Shown here one piece after another: positions 1-7,618 of a stretch of DNA of 46,990 bases (within the stretch, counting starts at the first letter, position 1; each line of letters opens with the position of its first letter). The notes below the pieces were generated by a model, which saw only the letters and a list, made by a program, of their open reading frames with translations, did no database searches and was not told the origin of the DNA. A program made the translations under genes and the position numbers. This stretch comes from Bacteroidaceae bacterium (GTDB taxonomy: Bacteria; Bacteroidota; Bacteroidia; Bacteroidales; Bacteroidaceae): NCBI GenBank assembly GCA_017554605.1, contig JAFZIA010000011.1, positions 1-46,990 of the forward strand, in the 5' to 3' direction.

Positions 1-266
1 AGAAGCTGTTTAAATTTCTAAAAAAAGTTATTATTATATTGGAAGCCGTTATTTCGTTGTTTTTTATGTTCAAAACTGCCCGTTTTCTTCTTTTTCTCGG
101 TTACGTAGCCCGCTACGCGCCCTCGAAAGATAATAAAACTTTCCACTTTTGCATTGCGCCAAAATAGGCTGCACTCGCCGAAAAACTGCAAGTAAACTTG
201 CGTTTTGCTCGTTGGCAATATTTTTGACCTATAAAAAACTTAACGATATAAATTTAAACAGCTTCT
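1..266. mobile_element. Element A: short non-coding MITE-like element with 17-bp terminal inverted repeats
   Basis: The ends are inverted copies: AGAAGCTGTTTAAATTT at 1-17 and its exact reverse complement at 250-266. The interior has no convincing gene. It holds a palindrome with core AAGTAAACTT near 187-200, followed by a CTCG motif and a TAnnTTTG promoter-like box at 219-226. The right end touches the stop codon of the neighbouring outer-membrane gene. Bases 1-66 recur exactly at 35843-35908, and the right part recurs inverted at 46776-46850 with two mismatches in 75. The left flank lies outside the window, so a target duplication cannot be assessed. Calling it transposon-derived is an inference from the terminal repeats and dispersed copies. 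Confidence 0.65.
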
Positions 267-3178
267 TAATATCCGCGCATTCCGCCGCCACCGCGCATTC
301 CACCACCGGGGAAGCCACCGCCGGGGAAACCGCCCATTCCGCGCATACGCTGGCGTGTCTCCTTGTCGCCCATTGAGTTAATCTTGTATATGACGTGTAC
401 AAGGGCGTATTGGTAGATGGCGTTGCTGCGCGAGTCGCTTCTCATTATGGCGCTGATGTTGCGGCTCACATTGCTCTGCTCGTGCAGAATGTCGTACAAC
501 TGCACGCTCACCGTGAGGGCATTGTTGGCAAGGAATCCAGCCGACAACTGCGCATTCCACAGAAGCTCATTGGTATTGAACTGCGGGTCCTCGTATCCAC
601 GGCGGCTGTTCATCGACAGATTGGTGGAAATGGTGAGGTTGTGCCAGGGGAATTTCACATTGCCGCTGGGACCGTACGAAAAATTCCAGGTATCGAGGTT
701 TCTCTCGGGCTGCAGCTTGCTCTCGGAGTGCGAGTAGCTCAACCTGCCGTCGAGACTTATGTCGAACACATCGTTACGGTAGCCGAACTTGAGATTCTCG
801 CTGACGTTTACTGTATGTACCTTGTTGCGCTGGCTGTCGCTGTTGCGGTTGACGCTTATGTACGACTCCTGATGCTGATAGCCAACATTTGTACCCGTGC
901 TGTAGGTGAACTTCTTGTTCTTGGGCAGTGCCGAGTTGAAGTTGAAGCCTCCGTTGGTGCTCCAGTTGCCGTTTATGTTGACAGGCTGCGTGATGCGTCC
1001 TCCAGTCTCCTCGATGTATGTAACCTTGCGGGTAACACTGTTGAATGTGTTGTTGAAGCCCAGATTTGCCGAGAATCCCGTCTGTGTCTCAGGGTTGTTT
1101 GTCATAAAGAACGCATTCAGGCGGCTGTTGAACGAAGGCTTGAGCCCGGGGTTACCCTTTGAGATGTTCAGCGGGTCGCTGTCGTCGGTAATATCCAGCA
1201 GGTCGGTCATCGAAGGCTGGCTTGTAGAGCCACGGTACATAATGTTGAGCGTCGTTGTCTTGTTCCACTTGTAACGCATACGCAGGTTGGGGGTCATATT
1301 GTACACCGTACGGCGGAGCACAGTGTCGAGCCCCAAATAACGGTAGCTCATCTTTGAAGTCTGCGGCATCCAGGTTACACCCGCGCTCAGGTTCATCTTG
1401 TCGGTAACATAGCGCAGCATTACTTGAACATCGTGACGTGTATTGCGATAGTGCGAGTAACGGCTGAGATCGTTGTCGCGGTACGACTCGTAATTATCGG
1501 GCAATCCCGGGAAATGATACTCACTGCTGAGCGCCAGATGATAAATATCCGTGGGGATACTGTCGAACACAAAAGTGGCACGGTCGCTGCTCTGGTAGCT
1601 GTGGTCGTAGCGGTAGCTCAACTGCAGGAAGAGGTTACGCATCAAGGGTTCGGTGTAGCTTGCACGCATATTATAACTCCAGTTCTCGCCAGGAGTGGTA
1701 GAGTAACGCTTGTGGTCGTATCCTCGGCTGCCTGCAGCAGCCTCGTAGTATCGTGCTATGCTACGCGAAGCCGACTTGTTGTCGCTATCGCTGTAGCGTA
1801 CACCGGCATCAAACGACACGTTACGTCCGGGCTTGTTCAATCGGCGGTTAATCTGCATCATTGCATTAACCGAGCGGTTCTCGCCTGTGCTCATACTCTC
1901 GTTGTTGCTGCTGTTTATTGCAATGTCATTGAGCTCGCCGTACACCGCACCGAAGCTGTCGGTGGGATAGTTCACCAGCGCGAAGGGGTCGGACGAGAAT
2001 GTCGCCGAACGCTGCAACGACCAGCTATCCGATGTACTGTAAGAGAATGAGGGGCGGAAGATTATATTTGTGAGCGTGTCGGGCTTCCACTCTATACGGA
2101 AATCTCCGTTGGCACCCGACGAGCGTCCGAAGCTGCGGTTACGGCTGTTGGAGAACTGGTTGCTCACACCCTGTGTCATAAAGTACTCCGACGAGCTGTA
2201 CGATAAATTGTCGGTGTCGCTGTGGCGATAGCGCACATTACCTCCGAACTCTACCTTTTCTGTCTCTGTCGCAAAATTGATGGCAGCATCCTTGTGTGCC
2301 GATAGTCCGCCACCTCCACGGCCAAAGAATCCACGGTCGTTTATATTGTTTGCAGACAGCACAACCGAGAGCTGCGTGGTGGAGGTAAAGTAGTTTGACA
2401 TATTCTTGAGCGAATAGCGGTCGTGTGTACCGTAGGCAAGGTCGACATTGCCAAAGAAGCCCTCATCGGCACCTTTTTTCATCTGTAGGTCGAGTACTGT
2501 CTCCTCCTCGCCATCGTTAATGCCCGTGATGCGTGAGAAATCACTCTGTTTATCGTAGAATTTCACTTTGTCGACAAGGTCAACGGGAACATTTTTAAGT
2601 GCCACATTCTTGTCGGTACCAAAAAAGTCCTTACCTTTCATAAGGATACGGTTCACGGTCTTGCCGTTGATCTTTATAGTACCGTCCTCCTCAACCTCCA
2701 CTCCGGGATATTTTCGGATAAGGTCCTCGAGCATAGAACCGGGAGGAACACGGAAAGCCGATGTATTATACACTGTAGTATCCTCGACCATCGTCACAGG
2801 AGAAGCCTCGGCTGTCACCACAGCCTCCTTGAGCGCTACGACGTCATCGTTGAGCACCAATCGGCCTATGTCCGTTTTTTTATCGGCAACAACTGTCACC
2901 GCCTTATCTTGTGGCAAGAATCCCACATACGAGAGACGGAGCAGATAATTCCCCGCAGGCGCCTTAAGCTCGAAACGTCCCTCGCTGTCGGTTGCTGTTC
3001 CCGTCTTATATACAGTATCGGGCAACAGATAGAGCTGTATTGCAGCATTCTGCAAGGCTGCAGACTCACTCGCACTTATGACATTTCCTGTAATTGTTCC
3101 GTCCTTAACTTTTTTATTTTGTGCAAATGCAGCAAATGCAAACAATGCACACAACACAAGAATCACGTTCCTTTTCAT
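266..3178 (-). CDS. Outer-membrane beta-barrel protein with carboxypeptidase-regulatory-like N-domain (TonB-receptor-like)
   Basis: 970 residues. The start at 3178 was chosen because it gives a clean signal peptide (MKRNVILVLCALFAFAAFAQ); a longer reading frame upstream adds a non-signal stretch. Residues about 25-110 form a carboxypeptidase-regulatory-like beta-sandwich (GxVxD/ATDSEGRFELKAPAG pattern). A plug-like segment (about 115-230, with EDLIRKYPGVEVEEDG and INGKTVNRIL) follows, then a long Tyr/Asn/Ser-rich beta-barrel region. The C-terminus is a glycine/arginine/methionine-rich tail built on GGFPGGG and MRGGGG, seen in many Bacteroidetes members of this outer-membrane family. It is probably an outer-membrane transporter or channel; the substrate is unknown. 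No SusD-like partner lies next to it. Element A begins directly at its stop codon. Confidence 0.85.
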   Translation of the reverse strand: MKRNVILVLCALFAFAAFAQNKKVKDGTITGNVISASESAALQNAAIQLYLLPDTVYKTGTATDSEGRFELKAPAGNYLLRLSYVGFLPQDKAVTVVADKKTDIGRLVLNDDVVALKEAVVTAEASPVTMVEDTTVYNTSAFRVPPGSMLEDLIRKYPGVEVEEDGTIKINGKTVNRILMKGKDFFGTDKNVALKNVPVDLVDKVKFYDKQSDFSRITGINDGEEETVLDLQMKKGADEGFFGNVDLAYGTHDRYSLKNMSNYFTSTTQLSVVLSANNINDRGFFGRGGGGLSAHKDAAINFATETEKVEFGGNVRYRHSDTDNLSYSSSEYFMTQGVSNQFSNSRNRSFGRSSGANGDFRIEWKPDTLTNIIFRPSFSYSTSDSWSLQRSATFSSDPFALVNYPTDSFGAVYGELNDIAINSSNNESMSTGENRSVNAMMQINRRLNKPGRNVSFDAGVRYSDSDNKSASRSIARYYEAAAGSRGYDHKRYSTTPGENWSYNMRASYTEPLMRNLFLQLSYRYDHSYQSSDRATFVFDSIPTDIYHLALSSEYHFPGLPDNYESYRDNDLSRYSHYRNTRHDVQVMLRYVTDKMNLSAGVTWMPQTSKMSYRYLGLDTVLRRTVYNMTPNLRMRYKWNKTTTLNIMYRGSTSQPSMTDLLDITDDSDPLNISKGNPGLKPSFNSRLNAFFMTNNPETQTGFSANLGFNNTFNSVTRKVTYIEETGGRITQPVNINGNWSTNGGFNFNSALPKNKKFTYSTGTNVGYQHQESYISVNRNSDSQRNKVHTVNVSENLKFGYRNDVFDISLDGRLSYSHSESKLQPERNLDTWNFSYGPSGNVKFPWHNLTISTNLSMNSRRGYEDPQFNTNELLWNAQLSAGFLANNALTVSVQLYDILHEQSNVSRNISAIMRSDSRSNAIYQYALVHVIYKINSMGDKETRQRMRGMGGFPGGGFPGGGMRGGGGMRGY

Positions 3179-3292
3179 ATCAACACTTTTATTAACATCA
3201 AACACTATTTTGACAAGGAAAAGCCGAAATAGTTTAAGAAGCGATTTGAATTTTTTAGCAGTAAATAGATATTGAGCAAAGGTTGCTGTCAT

Positions 3293-3435
3293 TTTTCGGG
3301 TAAGCCCTCAACAGTCTGAGCAGAAGCGAACCATTGGTCGCCGCCCGTAGGAACTAAAGGGTATTTTGCAATTAAACGATTTATTGGTCAACTGCTATAT
3401 CATTACCAAATTTTTCCTCTCGCTTGTGTAAACTT
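3293..3435. other. Intergenic leader region of the beta-barrel gene with hairpin-rich patch
   Basis: No gene is seen. Read on the minus strand (the leader side of the beta-barrel gene) the stretch about 3298-3365 is richer in G+C than its surroundings. It can form short hairpins, for example GCGACC pairing with GGTTCGC (one bulge), CTCA with TGAG, and GGG with CCC, followed by an A-rich run. A near-match to a -7 box, AACCTTTG, lies just downstream on the minus strand. Whether this is a regulatory leader, a small RNA or chance cannot be decided here. Confidence 0.3.
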
Positions 3436-3649
3436 TCTCGCGCTTCTGCATATCTTTGAGCTTGCGCTCGAAGATATTGTGCGCTCGCTGTAAAAAATAT
3501 CGAAGTAAACTTCATATTTTATTTTACTTTGACCAAGTTTGTCTCGCGCTTCTGCATATCTTTGAGCTTGCGCTCGAAGATATTGTGCGCTCGCTGTAAA
3601 AAATATCGAAGTAAACTTCATATTTCTCGCTCGCTTCTGCATATCTTTG
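3436..3649. repeat. Repeat family D, locus 1: tandem promoter-like units upstream of an unknown gene
   Basis: Two identical 84-bp copies lie at 3436-3519 and 3542-3625, and a partial third ends at 3649. Each unit starts with TATCTTTG (3451, 3557, 3642), a match to the Bacteroidetes -7 consensus TAnnTTTG. That box is one arm of a hairpin, TATCTTTGAGC then GCTCGAAGATA, whose other arm is TATCTTCG on the opposite strand. A second hairpin in each unit is GAAGT-AA-ACTTC flanked by AAATAT and ATATTT. The last box is placed about 20 bp before the ATG at 3669 and is the likely promoter of that gene. A related array lies at 40935-41110. Confidence 0.75.
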
Positions 3650-3668
3650 CAAAAGAAGAAACAGAATT

Positions 3669-4055
3669 ATGAATATCACAGAAAAACTGCTCCATTCCAT
3701 CATTGGAACTGTGCACTACATAAAAAGCATAGACACGCTCAAGCAAGCACTCGACACAGCCCTGCAACCACGTGACAACAAGGATACATACGCCGCTGCC
3801 GCAATATGCATACTCTACCTGTCGCACTACAAACTTAAATTCCCCGCAAGCAAATTACGGACACTATACACCAATATAAAGGAAGAGACCTCGTTGCCGC
3901 TGTTCGACTGCAAGAGATACAGCAGCATTCTCTCGGCAATAGACGAAGCGTCACTCCAGGAGTTCGAGCTCATAGACAACAGTTACAACATTAAGCGTGT
4001 GCCCGTCACAAGGCAAGAGATATTCGAGGCGCTCGATTTTTACACCAATCAATAA
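3669..4055 (+). CDS. Hypothetical protein, 128 aa
   Basis: I do not recognise this protein. It has 128 residues and is predicted mostly alpha-helical, with no signal peptide or membrane segment. The N-terminal half contains helices around DTLKQALDTAL and AAAAICILYLSHYKLKF; the C-terminal part ends in TRQEIFEALDFYTNQ. The start follows a TATCTTTG box by about 20 bp and a short A/G-rich stretch (AAAAGAAGAAA). It is the first gene of a plus-strand group with a lipoprotein (83 bp downstream) and a sigma-like factor. Its only unusual context is the tandem D repeat array that makes up its upstream region. Confidence 0.6.
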   Translation: MNITEKLLHSIIGTVHYIKSIDTLKQALDTALQPRDNKDTYAAAAICILYLSHYKLKFPASKLRTLYTNIKEETSLPLFDCKRYSSILSAIDEASLQEFELIDNSYNIKRVPVTRQEIFEALDFYTNQ

Positions 4056-4137
4056 TTCACCATATAAAAAAAGTAAAAAAGAGAGTTTGTATCTTATTTT
4101 ATACTATTTTCGCAAAAAATTAAACAATAACAACAAT

Positions 4138-5064
4138 ATGAAAAACAAAACATCAATCATCGCAAGCCTTATTGCAATCTTCACACTCATTTCCTGCGGC
4201 AGCGACAGCGACAGTTTTAACCCTTACAAGGACCAGACCAAAATGCCGATATACCCAAAGTCACTCTCTTTCAGAAGCATCAACAACGACGGGGCAACCA
4301 CCTACGAGAACTGGACTTTCCAGTACAACAACGACAGTACCATAAAAAGCTACACATACGAGCACAGCATAACATCGGATACCGAAACCATTAAAGAAAA
4401 CAAGCAAGGTTCATTGCGTTATTACGTAGATTACACAGGAAGCCGATGCATAGAAAATACCGTCTACTCCAAATATTCGAGCAAAAGAGGTATAAATACT
4501 CTTGTGTACACCGACACCATAACCGAGAATGTAAAACTCATAGGCAGCACAATAAGTGCTATAAACACAAGCGGTTGGCGCACGACAAACGGCGTTATTG
4601 AGACAATTTCGAACAACAGAACCTTTACATACGCAAATGACTATTGCACATCGAGCACATTTAACGACAAGACAAATGAAATTTCCTACACATACAAATG
4701 GAACGGCGACCGCCTTGTAAGAGTTACTGTGCACAAGCAGAGCAAAGAGAGCAGCAATATGACAAACGATACATACAACTACACATACAGCCGCAAGGAT
4801 ATTGCAAAGGATTACGACTTTAACCTGCTGGCCTTTGTGTATGCGCACAACCCCGAGATATACTCGGCTATGAATCTTTTTGGAAAGGTTACACCCTATA
4901 AATTAGAGAGCAAGGAGTATGAGAGCTACGGTATGAGGAACGGCCGCGAATATGAACTCGAATCGGAGCTGCACAGCTTCAGCATAATGGAGGATTCAAA
5001 TACAGTCACAATAATGACCGATTCTCCTGGATACAGCGAATACATTTATATATTCCAAAGATAA
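4138..5064 (+). CDS. Lipoprotein, DUF4595-like
   Basis: 308 residues from the ATG at 4138; an extended frame upstream lacks a signal sequence and overlaps the previous gene. The N-terminus is a lipoprotein signal with lipobox LISC (Cys20) followed by GSDSD, a Ser/Asp-rich stretch of the kind that directs Bacteroidetes lipoproteins to the outer membrane surface. The rest is rich in Tyr, Asn, Ser and Thr with alternating patterns (YNYTYSRKD, YTYKWNGDRLVRVTV) suggesting repeated beta-strands. This resembles the DUF4595 group of Bacteroides lipoproteins; the family call is tentative and function is unknown. It sits between an unknown gene and a sigma-like factor on the same strand. Confidence 0.7.
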   Translation: MKNKTSIIASLIAIFTLISCGSDSDSFNPYKDQTKMPIYPKSLSFRSINNDGATTYENWTFQYNNDSTIKSYTYEHSITSDTETIKENKQGSLRYYVDYTGSRCIENTVYSKYSSKRGINTLVYTDTITENVKLIGSTISAINTSGWRTTNGVIETISNNRTFTYANDYCTSSTFNDKTNEISYTYKWNGDRLVRVTVHKQSKESSNMTNDTYNYTYSRKDIAKDYDFNLLAFVYAHNPEIYSAMNLFGKVTPYKLESKEYESYGMRNGREYELESELHSFSIMEDSNTVTIMTDSPGYSEYIYIFQR

Positions 5065-5086
5065 CAGCGGAACGCAAAATTATCAG

Positions 5087-5722
5087 ATGACACAAAAAAG
5101 AGTAAGCTACGCAACTCTGAGCGACAACGAGTGGATAGATATATTGACAACATTTCCACCCGACGACAAGGCGTGCGACTACTTCTTCAACACAAAGTGC
5201 CGGATATTCCTCGGATACATTGCAAGCACCATATTCGACGGGGAAGAGCCTGCATCGCTCATCGGGGACTTCTACCAGTATCTGTCGCACGACAACTGGC
5301 GCGTACTGCGGCTCTTCTCGGCACGCAACGGTGCCTCGCTTGGCAGCTACCTGTCACGCTGCGCACTGAACTATTTCAAGGCACAGAAGAGAGCCGAGGA
5401 GAAGATACGTCCACTGTGGATAGAACGCCCCGACATTATAGGCGAGCTCAACCACTTTACACAGGAGGAAGAGTGCGACACGCCACCCGTCTGGCAGGCA
5501 TACGAGAGGCTCAACAGCCGCGACCGCGACATTCTGCGCCTTCTTGTAATAGAGGGCAAAAGCGCCATCGAAGCAGCCGACGAAATATGGCCGCAGGTAA
5601 AAAGCAGCACAAAGGAGTGGCGGCAGCTACCCGCAAAGCGCGTTCAGGACACAATGGCAATGCTCAAGAAAAGAGCGCTTTTAGCACTCTCGCTCGAGTT
5701 GCGGAAAGCTACAGGACACTGA
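5087..5722 (+). CDS. Sigma-70 family RNA polymerase sigma factor (ECF-like)
   Basis: 211 residues. The N-terminal part (about 25-105) fits sigma region 2: a helix with CRIFLGYIASTIF, an aromatic segment LIGDFYQYLS, and SYLSRCALNYFKAQKR. The segment about 138-190 (RLNSRDRDILRLLVIEGKSA... then a basic helix) fits sigma region 4, which binds the -35 element. The protein is small and lacks regions 1 and 3, as in ECF-type sigmas. No membrane anti-sigma gene lies next to it; the gene before it codes for a lipoprotein. It lies 22 bp after that gene, so co-transcription is likely. A strong terminator follows. Sequence drift from textbook ECF sigmas is notable, so the call is good but not certain. Confidence 0.72.
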   Translation: MTQKRVSYATLSDNEWIDILTTFPPDDKACDYFFNTKCRIFLGYIASTIFDGEEPASLIGDFYQYLSHDNWRVLRLFSARNGASLGSYLSRCALNYFKAQKRAEEKIRPLWIERPDIIGELNHFTQEEECDTPPVWQAYERLNSRDRDILRLLVIEGKSAIEAADEIWPQVKSSTKEWRQLPAKRVQDTMAMLKKRALLALSLELRKATGH

Positions 5723-5745
5723 CTCAAAAGCCTGCTTTTTGAACC

Positions 5746-5783
5746 AGCAATCCCTGCTAGAGCACATTCCAGCAGGGATTGCT
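5746..5783 (+). terminator. Rho-independent terminator after the sigma-like gene
   Basis: A perfect 13-bp stem, AGCAATCCCTGCT at 5746-5758 and AGCAGGGATTGCT at 5771-5783, encloses a 12-nt loop and is followed by TTCTT. It lies between convergent genes (sigma-like gene ending at 5722, lipase-like gene ending at 5827), so it may serve both directions. Confidence 0.85.
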
Positions 5784-5826
5784 TTCTTAGTAAAAGACTT
5801 TTGGGCCACCCTCATCACCTTGTCCT

Positions 5827-7167
5827 TTAAGCACCGGCCAGGAAGAGGGAGAACATCCACATTGTGCAGGAGCCTACGTGTCCCTCCCCCTCAACAGCCT
5901 GTAGCGTAGCGTTTGTCCCGAAAGAAGAAACAGCCTCCAGTGCATTCTCAAAAGGCACTACCCTGTCGCCCCTGCTGTGATAGAGCCTTACGGGGTGCTT
6001 GGGTGTCCAGCCCCTGGTAAGGTCGTACCTGTCGAAACAGCGGAAGAGCGCCTCCCTCATCTCACTCTCGGCACTCAACGCCGCGGCAGAGAGAATATCC
6101 CTGACACTCACAAGAGCAGGCGCGCCGTCGGCGGCAAAATGCTCAAAGAAAAGAGCATTAATCTCGTTTGTAGTATGCTTCTTGCCGGCAAGCATAGCAT
6201 CTATCCGCGGTTTTATTTCGAGGTATCTCTCCGAGTAGAAATCCTCCTCGCTCCACCCGCCCATAATGTCGGGGTTCGAAGCAATCATCGACTTCAGCAC
6301 CAGAGGAAAGACTACAGGATACTCAATCTGTTCCCACTGCATATACGTGGTAAAGGTCAGCGCGGGAGAGTATGCACCCGCCGCACAGTTGGAGTGTGTG
6401 AAATTCCACTTTTCGGCAAGCTGGGAATGCGTATCGAGATATTTATGTACGGCAAGGGCATTCGAACCGCCCTGCGAGGCACCAAGCACGCACATTGTCC
6501 ACTCGCCAGACAGCAGAGTGGGCGCATAGTCGCGGCAGACAGCATACGCAGCGTCGAGCGCATCGATGGAGTTTACCGCAGCCACATTGTGGTTGAGGTA
6601 AGGATGCAGTTTGTCGGCTGTATAACCGTAGCCAAGATAGTCGGGCATTACAACAAGGGAATTGCCGAGCAGGAGAGGCTCTACGGGGAAGCCCGCAGTA
6701 GGAGACTCCACGTCAGAGGTTATTGTATAATGCTCGGTAAGGCATATTCTTTCGGGGGCAATGTCGTACCATTCCTCACCCACTTTATAGCAGTTCCAAT
6801 AGAGCGCCGAGGAAAGTGTGACAGGGTTGCCCAAGTGGTCGACACTGCTGTAGAGATAGTTTATCTTGCGATAGCCGAGCTCTACTCTCTCAACACCGAG
6901 TTCCTTCTGCAACTGTTGCTCACGTGCCGCAACACTGCCCGAGAATACAGACAGTATATCTGCACCCCCGCCCATTGCGTCGCCCGATGCAAATGTCATT
7001 GCAGCAAGCTCCACGGCTGTAAAATTCTCAATACGGTCAATCTCATAGGCAACCGTCCCAAGAGGATTCCCGTTGCCGCCACCCTGCGCCGCCTCGTCCT
7101 TGCTGCAGGCAGCCAACAAGGCCACAGTGAGAAGCAGAAACAGATATATACCTTTTACGTTCTTCAT
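5827..7167 (-). CDS. Alpha/beta-hydrolase lipoprotein (secretory lipase-like)
   Basis: 446 residues from the ATG at 7167; an upstream TTG three codons earlier is the alternative. The signal peptide ends in lipobox LLAAC (Cys21), so the protein is probably an envelope lipoprotein. The nucleophile elbow GASQG gives Ser231, preceded by VVMPDYLGYG as in bacterial lipases and prolyl-oligopeptidase-like hydrolases. The likely acid and base are in SRGDRVVPFENA and EGEGHVGSC near the C-terminus, completing a Ser-Asp-His triad. Expected activity is ester or peptide hydrolysis in the periplasm or at the cell surface; the substrate is unknown. It follows the GNAT gene with 13 bp between, consistent with an operon. 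Confidence 0.85.
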   Translation of the reverse strand: MKNVKGIYLFLLLTVALLAACSKDEAAQGGGNGNPLGTVAYEIDRIENFTAVELAAMTFASGDAMGGGADILSVFSGSVAAREQQLQKELGVERVELGYRKINYLYSSVDHLGNPVTLSSALYWNCYKVGEEWYDIAPERICLTEHYTITSDVESPTAGFPVEPLLLGNSLVVMPDYLGYGYTADKLHPYLNHNVAAVNSIDALDAAYAVCRDYAPTLLSGEWTMCVLGASQGGSNALAVHKYLDTHSQLAEKWNFTHSNCAAGAYSPALTFTTYMQWEQIEYPVVFPLVLKSMIASNPDIMGGWSEEDFYSERYLEIKPRIDAMLAGKKHTTNEINALFFEHFAADGAPALVSVRDILSAAALSAESEMREALFRCFDRYDLTRGWTPKHPVRLYHSRGDRVVPFENALEAVSSFGTNATLQAVEGEGHVGSCTMWMFSLFLAGA

Positions 7168-7180
7168 AACAATCAACTAT

Positions 7181-7615
7181 TTACACATTCATTCTATATA
7201 CATTTGTCTCCTTTTGCTCAAAGCCCGAGGAACGGTAGAGGGCATTAGCGGCCACACGCGCAGGCTTGGAGGTGAGCATCAGCGTGCCGCCAATCTCCCG
7301 GGCCTTTTCTACTGCACACTGCACCAAAGAGCGCCCTATAGACTTTCCGCGCAGACGAGAGTCCACCACCACGTCCTCTATCCACAGTTTGCGACCCGTC
7401 GGTGCCACATAATGGGCAAGGGTAAGCATTCCGCACACATTGCCATTGCAGGTGGCTATAAACAGATGCACGTTGGAAGAGGAGACAAGCTCCTCCAGCG
7501 TATCCAATGAAAAAACGACCTCTGATGAAGAGAGCTGCGCAAGCAACTCTCTTATCGGGCCGATATATTTCTCCTCAGCTTCGCCGAGTTCGAAGATTTC
7601 AACAGCGTCAACCAT
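7181..7615 (-). CDS. GNAT family N-acetyltransferase
   Basis: 144 residues, the usual size for a single GNAT domain. The acetyl-CoA binding region is visible as WIEDVVVDSRLRGKSIGRSL, with the R-x-x-G-K-S-I-G pattern of motif A. The C-terminal ALYRSSGFEQKETNVYRM is typical of the last strand and helix. It transfers an acetyl group from acetyl-CoA to an amine; the acceptor cannot be inferred. It lies 3 bp after the GHL10 glycosidase gene and 13 bp before the lipase-like gene. Confidence 0.9.
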   Translation of the reverse strand: MVDAVEIFELGEAEEKYIGPIRELLAQLSSSEVVFSLDTLEELVSSSNVHLFIATCNGNVCGMLTLAHYVAPTGRKLWIEDVVVDSRLRGKSIGRSLVQCAVEKAREIGGTLMLTSKPARVAANALYRSSGFEQKETNVYRMNV

Positions 7616-7618
7616 CGT

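Noticed and set aside
3403-3642. Open frame of 79 codons across the D repeats
   Set aside because: Its sequence is just the repeat unit translated twice. The repeats contain hairpins and promoter-like boxes, and there is no sign of coding constraint.
3436-3649. CRISPR array
   Set aside because: The units are 84 bp and directly repeated without unique spacers of constant length, and no cas genes are in the window.
5977-7248. 423-codon plus-strand frame opposite the lipase-like gene
   Set aside because: It overlaps two well-supported minus-strand genes and has no recognisable motifs.
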